Of a DNA stretch of 59,220 nucleotides, positions 8,422 to 16,156 are shown in pieces (positions within the stretch are counted from its first letter, which is position 1; the number at the start of each line of letters is the position of its first letter). The DNA comes from Hallella mizrahii (GTDB lineage Bacteria > Bacteroidota > Bacteroidia > Bacteroidales > Bacteroidaceae). Where the stretch lies: NCBI RefSeq assembly GCF_009695775.1, contig NZ_VUNG01000024.1, positions 1 through 59,220 of the forward strand, written 5' to 3'. A program made the position numbers and the translations under genes. A model generated the notes under the pieces. That model worked only from the letters and a program-made list of their open reading frames with translations, ran no database searches and was not told the origin of the DNA.

Positions 8422-9357
8422 ATGAGAGGACTTGTCGTAAGAAACACCGGATTTTGGTACACCGTCAAGACCGATGACGGCCAGCTCGTTGACAGCAAAG
8501 TAAAAGGTAACTTTCGGCTGAAGGGTATCAGAAGCACCAACCCCGTTGCCGTCGGCGACTGGGTGCATATAGACATCAACCGGGAGGGTACTGCTTTTAT
8601 CACAGAGATCGAAGACCGAAAGAACTATATCATCCGTAAGTCACAAAACCTGTCGAAGCAAAGCCATATCATCGCGGCTAACCTCGACCAGGCAATGCTC
8701 GTCATCACCGTGGCGCACCCGCAGACTTCTACGACATTCATCGACCGCTTCCTGGCTTCTGCCGAGGCATACAGCGTGCCGGTGGTACTGGTGTTCAACA
8801 AGACCGATCTGCTCACCGACGAAGAGCGTCACTATCAGGACATGATGGTGACGCTCTACGACAACATCGGCTATCCCTGTCACCAGGTGTCGGCACTCAC
8901 CGGCGATGGCATCGACGGACTGCGCACACTGCTCAGCGGCAAGGTGACACTGCTCAGTGGCAACTCAGGTGTGGGCAAGTCTACCCTTCTCAACTTGCTG
9001 ATTCCCGGCACTGAAGCCCGTGTAGCCGACATCAGCGAAGCACACGACACAGGCATGCACACCACTACGTTCTCCGAGATGGTGCCATTGCCCGACAACA
9101 ATGGCTATGTTGTCGACACACCGGGCATCAAAGGCTTCGGCACGTTTAACATGGAACCAGAGGAGATCACCAGTTATTTTCCCGAAATCTTCAAGTTTTC
9201 ACAAGACTGCCGCTTTGCCAACTGCACCCACACCCATGAGCCGGGCTGCGCCGTGATTGAGGCGGTTCGCAACCACTACATCGCCGAGTCGCGCTACGAG
9301 AGCTATCTCGGCATGCTCAAAGATAAGGACGAGAGCAAATATCGCGAGGCCTATTAG
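8422..9357 (+). CDS. rsgA: Small ribosomal subunit biogenesis GTPase RsgA
   Basis: The 311-residue protein has the circularly permuted GTPase order of RsgA/YjeQ. An N-terminal OB-like domain with VGDWV comes first, then G4 FNKTD, then G1 GNSGVGKST, then G3 [11 protein letters not shown]-terminal zinc motif follows ([14 protein letters not shown]). It checks 30S maturation and releases assembly factors on GTP hydrolysis. It begins 10 bases after frr and lies near rsmA, forming a small ribosome-assembly cluster. Confidence 0.96.
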   Translation: MRGLVVRNTGFWYTVKTDDGQLVDSKVKGNFRLKGIRSTNPVAVGDWVHIDINREGTAFITEIEDRKNYIIRKSQNLSKQSHIIAANLDQAMLVITVAHPQTSTTFIDRFLASAEAYSVPVVLVFNKTDLLTDEERHYQDMMVTLYDNIGYPCHQVSALTGDGIDGLRTLLSGKVTLLSGNSGVGKSTLLNLLIPGTEARVADISEAHDTGMHTTTFSEMVPLPDNNGYVVDTPGIKGFGTFNMEPEEITSYFPEIFKFSQDCRFANCTHTHEPGCAVIEAVRNHYIAESRYESYLGMLKDKDESKYREAY

Positions 9358-9508
9358 CCGTATGTCACTGCAACGTCGGTGGAACCTACTATCTATAGTG
9401 CCTCCCCGAAAGAAATTCCAATGATCGCTGTCGTTCATTGTAAGAGTTGGTTTTGCTTACCGCTTTTCATGAAAAACTGCCGAAAGCCTAACTTTACCCC
9501 CTCTTCGC

Positions 9509-9539
9509 TTTGTAGATAAAAGGAAAAACACTAACTTTG
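9509..9539 (+). promoter_or_regulatory. Promoter for the SprT-like gene
   Basis: TTTG (9509-9512), exactly 19 bases, then TAACTTTG (9532-9539). The start codon follows after 27 bases. Confidence 0.75.
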
Positions 9540-9566
9540 CTTTGATAAAAGTAAAGGATCGTTTTC

Positions 9567-10229
9567 ATGCAAATCACTATCTCATGGCTACGCGCCAACT
9601 TTCAGACGTTCAACCGTCGATACTTCGACGGCGGGCTGCCCGAGCCACGCTACCACATCGGACGGTCGCGTACGCGACTGGGCTCTCTCTCCTTCAAGCG
9701 AAAGCGCACGTGGCGAAAGGTCATCAACTACGACTACACACTGGGCATGAGCAACTACTACGACCAAAACGAGCACCAGTTCCAAAGCGTGTTGCTCCAT
9801 GAGATGATCCACTATTCCATCGCATACACGGGTATCCGCGACTCCTCGCCCCACGGCATTGTCTTCCGGGGCATCATGGACCGACTCAACCGCGATGGCT
9901 GGGACATACACGTAAGTAGCTCTACCCGCAACCTCGCTAAGTCAGCTCTCCCGGCCCACACTTCCGAAAACCCAAATAAGCAACAGCACTTGGTGCTCGC
10001 CATAGAGATGCACGACGGTCACCATTTCCTCTCCGCGGTGAACCCACGCTTCGCCCGAGAGCTCAACAACCGGTTGCGTTCTATCAACGAGGTTAGCCAC
10101 TTCTGTTGGTTCGTCACCGAAGATCCATGGTTCGACAACATGCCGCGCGTACGCAGTCTGCGGGGACGGCGCGTCGACCCCGCAACCTATCAAGAGAAGA
10201 CGCAAACCATGACACCCTTCAGCCTTTAA
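9567..10229 (+). CDS. SprT-like zinc metalloprotease-fold protein
   Basis: This 220-residue protein carries HEMIH at residues 78-82 in a hydrophobic helix and a third candidate zinc ligand, His96, in SSPHGIVF. That arrangement matches SprT-like/DUF45-type zincins. It lacks the C-terminal zinc ribbon of longer SprT proteins and ends in a basic tail. Bacterial SprT-like proteins are poorly characterised. The eukaryotic relative Spartan cleaves DNA-protein crosslinks, but this sequence does not show that such a role holds here. It has its own promoter. An AraC-family gene starts 22 bases after its stop and may share the transcript. Confidence 0.8.
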   Translation: MQITISWLRANFQTFNRRYFDGGLPEPRYHIGRSRTRLGSLSFKRKRTWRKVINYDYTLGMSNYYDQNEHQFQSVLLHEMIHYSIAYTGIRDSSPHGIVFRGIMDRLNRDGWDIHVSSSTRNLAKSALPAHTSENPNKQQHLVLAIEMHDGHHFLSAVNPRFARELNNRLRSINEVSHFCWFVTEDPWFDNMPRVRSLRGRRVDPATYQEKTQTMTPFSL

Positions 10230-10251
10230 TCAACTTAGCATCCCAGAACCC

Positions 10252-11160
10252 ATGTCCACACCACAGCAAACACTCCCCAACGACAACATCATCGCCACTG
10301 CCGACATCCGTCCCACTCCAGAGACAGAGCCAGAATTTATCCTCTATGACGATTTTGCCGACACCTCGCAGCAAATCGACTTCTTCATCCCCAACAGATT
10401 CATCGTGGCCTATTGTCAACAAGGGACTCTGTCCGCCACCATCAACCACCAACAGACTACAACCCTCTCCCATGGAGATCTGATGATTGTTCTCCCACGT
10501 ACTTCCTTAGAAGACTTCAATTATTCCGATGACCTACAGATGCTGGTACTCAGCCTTTCTCCATCTGTCATCAACGACAGCTTGCTGGCCGACAAAAATC
10601 TGTGGCCAACCATCGAGTTCGTTGCCAATCACCCAAAGACTCACCTCACCGACGACGAGAAAGAGGTCGGACAGCAATATTACCAGCTCTACAAGTCCTA
10701 CTCAAAACGTAAGCCGACAAAATTCCAGCGCAACATTCTGCACACGCTACACAAAAGCATCATCTACGAGATCGCCGACATGCTGCTCAACCGCATGGAC
10801 ACAATCCCCGAGAACGAGCAATACAGCCAGACCGACAACACTTTCAAGAACTTCCTGCAACTGCTGGCTATGAGTAAAGGCAAGGTCAGAAACGTCAGCT
10901 ACTTCGCCCACGAGTTGTGCATCACCACGAAATACCTCTCACACATCATCAAGGATAAAACGGGGCACTCCGCCAAGCAACTCATCGACGAAACTGTGGC
11001 ACAAGAGATCCGACGCCAACTCTGCTACACATCAAAGACTGTCAAAGAAATCGCCAACGACATGGGATTCCCAAGTCTGAGCTTCTTCGGTACCTACACA
11101 CGCAAGCACCTCAACGCCTCGCCTGCCAATATACGCAAGAAATACAGAGCCGGGAAATAA
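10252..11160 (+). CDS. AraC/XylS-family transcriptional regulator
   Basis: The 302-residue protein has an N-terminal cupin-like sensor region (about 20-150, with the beta-rich segment INHQQTTTLSHGDLMIVLPR) and a C-terminal double helix-turn-helix (about 200-300). LCITTKYLSHIIKDKTG forms the first helix pair, and KEIANDMGFPSLSFFGTYTRK the second with the usual family signature. It binds DNA as a repressor or activator in response to an unknown signal. It follows the SprT-like gene by 22 bases. No adjacent catabolic target is visible, so its regulon is unknown. Confidence 0.9.
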   Translation: MSTPQQTLPNDNIIATADIRPTPETEPEFILYDDFADTSQQIDFFIPNRFIVAYCQQGTLSATINHQQTTTLSHGDLMIVLPRTSLEDFNYSDDLQMLVLSLSPSVINDSLLADKNLWPTIEFVANHPKTHLTDDEKEVGQQYYQLYKSYSKRKPTKFQRNILHTLHKSIIYEIADMLLNRMDTIPENEQYSQTDNTFKNFLQLLAMSKGKVRNVSYFAHELCITTKYLSHIIKDKTGHSAKQLIDETVAQEIRRQLCYTSKTVKEIANDMGFPSLSFFGTYTRKHLNASPANIRKKYRAGK

Positions 11161-11248
11161 GCTTCCCGAAGAATCCGGTACCACACAGAAAAGGCAGATA
11201 TGTTGGACAAACTGACATCTTTCCGCCTCCTATACGGCTATTTTCTGA

Positions 11249-11277
11249 ACGAAACCCTCCTTTGACCTGATTTTCGC
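11249..11277 (+). repeat. 29-bp block shared with 50376-50404
   Basis: This block and 50376-50404 match without gaps in 24 of 29 positions and end in CTGATTTTCGC in both. Each lies about 155-165 bases before a 22-bp-period repeat array in a convergent intergenic region. Confidence 0.7.
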
Positions 11278-11350
11278 AATTTTCGGCCACTCTTCTTCAA
11301 TCTGTTGACACTTAATTACTTACACTTTTCTTTTCTCAAGGAACCATAAG

Positions 11351-11396
11351 GAAAAGGTACTTTGACGATAACCCTTCATCGTCAAGGTACCTTTTT
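11351..11396. terminator. Long bidirectional hairpin terminator
   Basis: AAAAGGTACTTTGACGAT pairs with ATCGTCAAGGTACCTTTT around a short loop, with flanking A and T runs. It lies between the convergent AraC and helicase genes and can end transcription from both sides. Confidence 0.8.
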
Positions 11397-11402
11397 CTTG
11401 CT

Positions 11403-11475
11403 GTCATCTCGGTGATTTCACACGGTCATCTCGGTGATTTCGCATGATCATCTCAGCGATTTGTAACTGTCAAAC
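11403..11475. repeat. Tandem array of 22-bp period between convergent genes
   Basis: Units beginning GTCATCTCGGTGATTT start at 11403, 11425 and (as ATCATCTCAGCGATTT) 11447. A vestigial GTCA follows at 11469. The spacing is exactly 22. A related array with the same period is at 50532-50594. Confidence 0.85.
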
Positions 11476-11608
11476 TACCGTCTTCTTCTTTCGTCTGTTT
11501 TCTGCGCCTTTCAGCCCTATTTATCCCTTGTTTTTCTTTAGTCGTTTCTCTGGAACCGTCGGCCGAGAAGAGAGTCTTTTGTAAATGTTCATGGCCAACC
11601 AATTCTTT

Positions 11609-13066
11609 TCACCCATTCTTCCAATTGACCAAATAGAGTTTCTCTGTAGCACGTGTAAAGGCCGTATAGAGCCAATGGTAATAGTCAGCGTTGACCATGT
11701 CGTCGGTCATATAACCCTGGTCAACATAGACGTGACTCCACTGTCCACCCTGCGCCTTGTGGCAAGTGACGGCATAAGCAAACTTCACTTGCAGGGCATT
11801 GAAGTAAGCATCGTTTTTTACCGCCCGCAGCCGCTCTGGCTTGGTCTTGAGGTCGGCATAGTCCTCCATTACTTGATTGAAGAGCTGTTCGCTCTGATCA
11901 AGCGTCAGCGCGGGAGCCTCGGTGAGCAGAGAGTCCATGTTCACCGTCACCTGCATCTCATAGTCATCGTAGTCAGGAAAACGTAGCCACACGTCGGCAA
12001 AGCGGAAGCCATAGAGCTCGCGGATATTGCGCACACGCTCCACCACCGCCCTGTCGCCATTGGCGAGAAAGCTCACGGGAAACGGCTGCCCTGGCTCGCC
12101 TTTGCTCACACTCTCGCGGATAGCAGCCTGCTCACGCTCGGTCCAGTAGTAGTTGTTGCGTACGATCATCAACAGATCACCCGAGCAGAGCTCGTCCTCA
12201 CGGTCGAGGATGGTGTTACGAATGCCTTGGTTGTAGATGGCGGCACGCTTGTTCGACCGCGTGACAACGATGGTGTCGTCCATCCCCACTTGGCTGTAGC
12301 TTGAGGCAAGAGTCTCCACGAGTTCGTCACCCCTGAGGTTGACAATATCAGCAAAGCCCTCAAAGGTCACCGGCGGCAATTGGGTCGTCTCGTCGCGCAC
12401 GATCATGTCGCGCAGCCGCGTGGCATTGAAAAGAATGCCCGACCGCTCTCCTTGGCGGAGCACCTCATCAAGGTCACACTCATAGACCACAAGACCATAC
12501 CCACGAAGCACGTCGGACGATAGTGCCGGAGCCTCATCCTCGCCCACCGGCGGCAACTGTGCCTTGTCACCAATGAGCAACAGACGGCAGTTGTCGCCAC
12601 TGTAGACATACTTAATCAAGTCGTCGAGCAACGAACCCGAGCCAAAGGCGGATTCGCCTTTTGAGCCGGAACCGATCATCGACGCCTCGTCGACAACGAA
12701 GAGCATACGATGGTTGCGGTTGTCATTGAGGTTGAACTGCCCGTCGAGTCCTTGGTAGATACGCTCACGATAGATGCGACGGTGAATGGTATAGGCCGGC
12801 AGACCGCTGCCACGGGAAAACACCTTGGCAGCACGCCCAGTAGGTGCCATGAGCGTGAGCTTCTGTCCCAACCGGTGGAGCGTGCCCACCATGGCAGCTG
12901 CCAAAGAGGTTTTGCCCGTTCCTGCCGAACCACGCAGGATCATCACCGACTCGGGTCTGCGGTCTGCTAAAAACTGACCAAACGTCTGCAATGCCGTCAG
13001 CTGGCAAACTGTGGGATGGAAGCCAAACTGGCCCACAATCATATCTATAAATTGCGCTATCTTCAC
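11609..13066 (-). CDS. RecD/Dda-like ATP-dependent DNA helicase (superfamily 1)
   Basis: The protein has a Walker A motif RGSAGTGKTS near residue 45 and motif II FVVDEASMIG. Motif III is LLIGDKAQLPPVGEDEAP, and the UvrD-C2-like end has VTCHKAQGGQW and WLYTAFTRATEKLYLV. This is a single-polypeptide 5'-3' helicase of the RecD/Dda type, of about 485 residues and without an N-terminal extension. The open frame runs back to 13138 but would cross the promoter of the divergent gene. I prefer the GTG at 13066, with the ATG at 13042 as the alternative. It acts in DNA repair or replication, and its partner is unknown. Confidence 0.9.
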   Translation of the reverse strand: MKIAQFIDMIVGQFGFHPTVCQLTALQTFGQFLADRRPESVMILRGSAGTGKTSLAAAMVGTLHRLGQKLTLMAPTGRAAKVFSRGSGLPAYTIHRRIYRERIYQGLDGQFNLNDNRNHRMLFVVDEASMIGSGSKGESAFGSGSLLDDLIKYVYSGDNCRLLLIGDKAQLPPVGEDEAPALSSDVLRGYGLVVYECDLDEVLRQGERSGILFNATRLRDMIVRDETTQLPPVTFEGFADIVNLRGDELVETLASSYSQVGMDDTIVVTRSNKRAAIYNQGIRNTILDREDELCSGDLLMIVRNNYYWTEREQAAIRESVSKGEPGQPFPVSFLANGDRAVVERVRNIRELYGFRFADVWLRFPDYDDYEMQVTVNMDSLLTEAPALTLDQSEQLFNQVMEDYADLKTKPERLRAVKNDAYFNALQVKFAYAVTCHKAQGGQWSHVYVDQGYMTDDMVNADYYHWLYTAFTRATEKLYLVNWKNG

Positions 13067-13073
13067 TTTTCTC

Positions 13074-13104
13074 TTTGATGAAACAATAATTCTTCGTATC
13101 TTTG
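13074..13104 (+). promoter_or_regulatory. Promoter for the pilin-like gene and downstream unit
   Basis: TTTG (13074-13077), 19 bases, then TATCTTTG (13097-13104). It lies in the gap divergent from the helicase gene. Confidence 0.8.
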
Positions 13105-13153
13105 CAACTACGAAACCCTTGATGGGCAAAGGTAGCAATAATTATCGAGAAAG

Positions 13154-13636
13154 ATGAACATTCAACATAAAAACACTTACGGGCTCCTTGCCTGCGTCTT
13201 CGCCCTGGCTGTACTGTGCGTGTTGAGCGTCAGCTCGCCCATGCGCTTCGAGCATCAACAGCAGATAAGGGAAAAAACCGTCAAGGAACGATTGGTGAAG
13301 ATACGCACCGCCGAGGAGAAATACCGCCTACGCTACGGAGTCTACACGGCTGACTTTGGCAATCTGGTCAAAAGCGGACTGCTTGCCGACTCCCTGCAGT
13401 ATATTCCCTACTCCGACGGCAAGCGATTCTCCATCGACGCCACTACGACCATCGCAAAAAGTGGACGGCAGATACCGCTCATGGAGTGCAGCGCCGCTTA
13501 CGACGAATATCTCAAGGGACTCGACAAAAACAATATCGACAATCTCACGCAGGCCGCCAACAAGTCTGGGCGATTCCCCGGACTGAAATTCGGCGACACC
13601 ACACAACCCAACGACAACGCCGGTAACTGGGAATAA
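13154..13636 (+). CDS. Membrane-anchored pilin-like protein of unknown function
   Basis: The 160-residue protein has one N-terminal hydrophobic segment (about 9-28). A helix follows (about 35-60) containing KERLVKIRTAEEKYRLRYGVY and then TADFGNLVKSG. That layout, a membrane helix running into an amphipathic helix with a YR..YG.Y..D...L motif, recalls the N-terminal region of type II secretion pseudopilins. No prepilin peptidase site is obvious and no other secretion gene is nearby. It is followed three bases later by a DUF3822 gene and then by rsmD, probably as one operon. Function unknown. Confidence 0.7.
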   Translation: MNIQHKNTYGLLACVFALAVLCVLSVSSPMRFEHQQQIREKTVKERLVKIRTAEEKYRLRYGVYTADFGNLVKSGLLADSLQYIPYSDGKRFSIDATTTIAKSGRQIPLMECSAAYDEYLKGLDKNNIDNLTQAANKSGRFPGLKFGDTTQPNDNAGNWE

Positions 13637-13639
13637 GCT

Positions 13640-14455
13640 ATGCAAGACAACAACAATACCACACCTCAGGGACTCTCGCCCCGTATGACCATTCGTGTGA
13701 GCAAGGGCTCTCTCATCTTTGCCATCGCCGACACCGACCATCCCCACAACATCATCTATGAGCCCTACACGGCAAAAAGCGGTGTGTCAATGGCCGCCAA
13801 CCTGCGCGAAGCCTTCAAGACTGCCGACATCTTGCAAAGGTCTACACATAGGGCACAGGTGCTTGTGGACACACCCGTGGTGATTGTGCCTATAGAGGAA
13901 TATGACGAGACAAAAAACGACATACTCTATCACCAGGCCATCACGGGCTACGAGGGATACGCCGTGGAGAGCAACATCCTTCCCGACCTCAATGCCGTGG
14001 CACTCTTCGCACTGAACAAAGACCTACGGCTCGTCGTGGAGGACCACTACAGCGATGTGCGCTTCATCGCGCTCATGCGCCCCGTATGGACTTACATGCA
14101 CCGCCGCAGCTTCGTCTCAAGCCGCCGCAAACTCTATGCACACTTCCACGACGGAAAGATGGAGGCATTCAGCTTTGAGCGAAACAGGTTTGTCTTCGCC
14201 AATCAATATCCCATTAAAGAGTGGCAGGATGCTGTCTTTTTTCTCCTCTTCATCTGGAAGCAACTCGCCATGGACCAGCGAGCCGACGAACTCTACCTCG
14301 CAGGAGACATCCGCGAAAAGGAAGACCTCACCGCCATGCTACAAAAATACTTGTCCAAGGTATCCTTCATCAACCCAAAGGCTGACTTCAACCGGGCCGC
14401 CATCACCGACATCAAAGGCATCCCCCTCGACATGGTCACGCTCTATCTCGGATAA
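13640..14455 (+). CDS. DUF3822 family protein
   Basis: This 271-residue protein matches my memory of DUF3822, a Bacteroidota family usually encoded directly upstream of rsmD, as here. It has no signal peptide or membrane helix. The sequence alternates strands and helices (LSPRMTIRVSKGSLIFAIAD at the start, then a FV..F....D..FFLLFIW region). A role is not established. It starts three bases after the pilin-like gene and ends 135 bases before rsmD, so the three are probably read together from 13074. Confidence 0.72.
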   Translation: MQDNNNTTPQGLSPRMTIRVSKGSLIFAIADTDHPHNIIYEPYTAKSGVSMAANLREAFKTADILQRSTHRAQVLVDTPVVIVPIEEYDETKNDILYHQAITGYEGYAVESNILPDLNAVALFALNKDLRLVVEDHYSDVRFIALMRPVWTYMHRRSFVSSRRKLYAHFHDGKMEAFSFERNRFVFANQYPIKEWQDAVFFLLFIWKQLAMDQRADELYLAGDIREKEDLTAMLQKYLSKVSFINPKADFNRAAITDIKGIPLDMVTLYLG

Positions 14456-14590
14456 GCTCCTCGACATTGTAACGTTCAACAAGGATAGACCTTCGGTATA
14501 GTAACGCTCTAACTCCGACTATTGTCCGTCTTGAACCAAAAGCTCCCTTAGGCCCGTCATACAACATTCACCCTGATCACAAAGAAAGCA

Positions 14591-15121
14591 ATGAGAATCA
14601 TCACAGGCATCTATAAAGGCCGGCACTTCGACGTGCCGCGTACCTTCAAGGCAAGACCCACTACAGACTTTGCCAAGGAAAACATCTTCAACGTACTCGG
14701 CGGTTACCTCGACTTCGACGGCATCACCGCTCTCGACCTCTTCGCCGGCACTGGCAGCATCTCGCTGGAGATGCTCTCACGGGGATCCGCCCAGGTCATC
14801 AGCGTGGAGGCCGACCGCGACCACGCACGCTTCATCGCTCAGTGCATGAAGAAAATTGGAGCAGACAACAACCTGCTCATCCGTGGCGACGTTTTTCGAT
14901 TCTTGAAATCCTGTCACCAGCAATTCAATCTTATCTTTGCCGACCCTCCCTACGCACTTGAGCAGCTCACCACCCTGCCCGACCTCATCTTCGAGCACGA
15001 TCTGCTGGTTCCCGAAGGCATCTTCGTCCTGGAACACGGCAAAGACCACTCTTTTGAGTCGCATCCTCATTTCATCGACCACCGCCACTACGGCAGCGTC
15101 AACTTCAGTTTGTTTCGGTAA
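14591..15121 (+). CDS. rsmD: 16S rRNA (guanine966-N2)-methyltransferase RsmD
   Basis: The 176-residue protein has the RsmD opening MRIITGIYKGR. It also has the Rossmann SAM motif DLFAGTGSISLE near residue 57 and the catalytic motif IV FADPPY near 116. RsmD methylates G966 of 16S rRNA in assembled 30S subunits. Length and start fit the family. A tandem repeat region begins right after its stop codon. Confidence 0.94.
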   Translation: MRIITGIYKGRHFDVPRTFKARPTTDFAKENIFNVLGGYLDFDGITALDLFAGTGSISLEMLSRGSAQVISVEADRDHARFIAQCMKKIGADNNLLIRGDVFRFLKSCHQQFNLIFADPPYALEQLTTLPDLIFEHDLLVPEGIFVLEHGKDHSFESHPHFIDHRHYGSVNFSLFR

Positions 15122-15278
15122 AGCGGAGCCCTCTTCTTCTGGCTCCGTGCTCCGGCGTTGAGCAGAGTCTTCTTTTTCAGGCCTACGTGTTCCGGCATTG
15201 AGCGGAGCCTCCTTTTTCCGGCCATGTGTTCCGGCATTGAGCAGAGCCTTCTTCTTCTGGCTCCGTGCTCCGGTGTTA
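15122..15278. repeat. Four imperfect tandem units of 39-40 bp after rsmD
   Basis: Each unit holds a pyrimidine tract (CTTCTTCTTCTGG or a variant), GTGCTCCGG or GTGTTCCGG, and TTGAGC. Measured unit lengths are 39, 40 and 39, then a partial copy. The array starts at the rsmD stop. The minus strand is open through it, but the unequal unit lengths and poor sequence argue against a gene. Confidence 0.85.
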
Positions 15279-15352
15279 TGGTTTTCCTTGTTCTGTTCGT
15301 CACGATATGTCGTGACGCCATCTCTCCTTGCCCCCCTATAGACAAGCACAAA

Positions 15353-15391
15353 AAAAGATCGCTGAACAGCTTAGCTATTCAGCGATCTTTT
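15353..15391 (-). terminator. Terminator of tRNA-Gln, also usable from the plus strand
   Basis: AAAAGATCGCTGAA and TTCAGCGATCTTTT form a 14-bp perfect stem with an 11-base loop, flanked by A/T runs. It begins two bases past the tRNA 3' end. Confidence 0.88.
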
Positions 15392-15392
15392 G

Positions 15393-15463
15393 TTGGGATA
15401 CCCGGACTCGAACCAGGAAAAACAGGACCAGAATCTGTTGTGTTACCATTACACCATATCCCA
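15393..15463 (-). tRNA. tRNA-Gln (anticodon CUG)
   Basis: The minus strand folds into a full cloverleaf. The acceptor is TGGGATA/TATCCCA with an A discriminator, the D arm is GTG..CAC, and the T arm is CCTGG-TTCGAGT-CCGGG. The anticodon loop TTCTGGT puts CTG at positions 34-36, reading CAG. The CCA end is not encoded. The closing anticodon-stem pair (31-39) is A with C, a mismatch. A strong promoter and a terminator frame the gene. Confidence 0.95.
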
Positions 15464-15511
15464 ATTTTCAATTGCTTTAGAAGCAACTCCCTTGCTTCTG
15501 TATTGCGAGTG

Positions 15512-15542
15512 CAAAGGTACGGACTTTTTTTGAATCACCAAA
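15512..15542 (-). promoter_or_regulatory. Promoter for tRNA-Gln
   Basis: On the minus strand TTTG (15542-15539), a 19-base spacer, then TACCTTTG (15519-15512), about 50 bases before the mature 5' end. Confidence 0.8.
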
Positions 15543-15668
15543 ACTTTTGAAGACTTTTTTTATAAAAAATGCATTTTCTCCTCTTTTAACACACCTTCCT
15601 ATCCTCCAAGTCTCTCTGTATCCCACTTATTCTTCCTAAAAAATATCAAATAAACATCGAAAGGCTAC

Positions 15669-15696
15669 TTTCTTTCGATAATATCCCGTATCTTTG
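15669..15696 (+). promoter_or_regulatory. Promoter for rsfS-ftsH-cdsA-dnaG
   Basis: TATCTTTG at 15689-15696 is a good -7 box. The upstream element is only a weak TTTC. It lies about 50 bases before rsfS. Confidence 0.6.
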
Positions 15697-15747
15697 CATT
15701 TCGAAGCATATATATATTAATAAGGTATACCAAGTTTAAACTGATAC

Positions 15748-16107
15748 ATGACAGAAGCAACAAATCTCGTAAAGTCCATCACAAAGGGCATACAAGAGAA
15801 GAAAGGACAGCGCATCGTCATTGCTGACCTCAGCCACATCGACGGCGCCATCGCCAACTACTTTGTCATCTGCCAGGGCAATTCGCCCACACAGGTGGAG
15901 GCAATCGCCGAAAGCGTCGGTGACATCTGCCGGAAGGAAACCGGTGAGAAACCTGTTGGCGTCAACGGACTGGGCAATAACCAATGGGTGGCCATTGACT
16001 ATGTCGACGTGCTCGTGCATATCTTCATGCCGGAAGCCCGAGAGTTCTACGACCTGGAGAACCTCTGGGAAGATGCCAAACTCACCGAACTGCCCGACGT
16101 GGACTAA
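15748..16107 (+). CDS. rsfS: Ribosome silencing factor RsfS
   Basis: The 119-residue protein matches RsfS/YbeB in length and motifs: DLSHIDGAIANYFVICQGNSPTQVEAI in the middle, WVAIDYVDVLVHIF near residue 90 and YDLENLW near the end. RsfS binds uL14 on the 50S subunit and blocks subunit joining in poor conditions. ftsH starts 49 bases downstream. In Bacteroidota these two are often neighbours. Confidence 0.93.
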   Translation: MTEATNLVKSITKGIQEKKGQRIVIADLSHIDGAIANYFVICQGNSPTQVEAIAESVGDICRKETGEKPVGVNGLGNNQWVAIDYVDVLVHIFMPEAREFYDLENLWEDAKLTELPDVD

Positions 16108-16156
16108 GCGACAGACAAGACAATCCTAACATACATAACAATTCTACTCCTCAGAA

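Noticed and set aside
14777..15349. Minus-strand 190-codon frame with repeated LNAGTxxxxKE peptides
   Set aside because: It is antisense to rsmD and to a repeat array whose units differ in length (39, 40, 39), so the peptide repeat is a by-product. No promoter or start site supports it.
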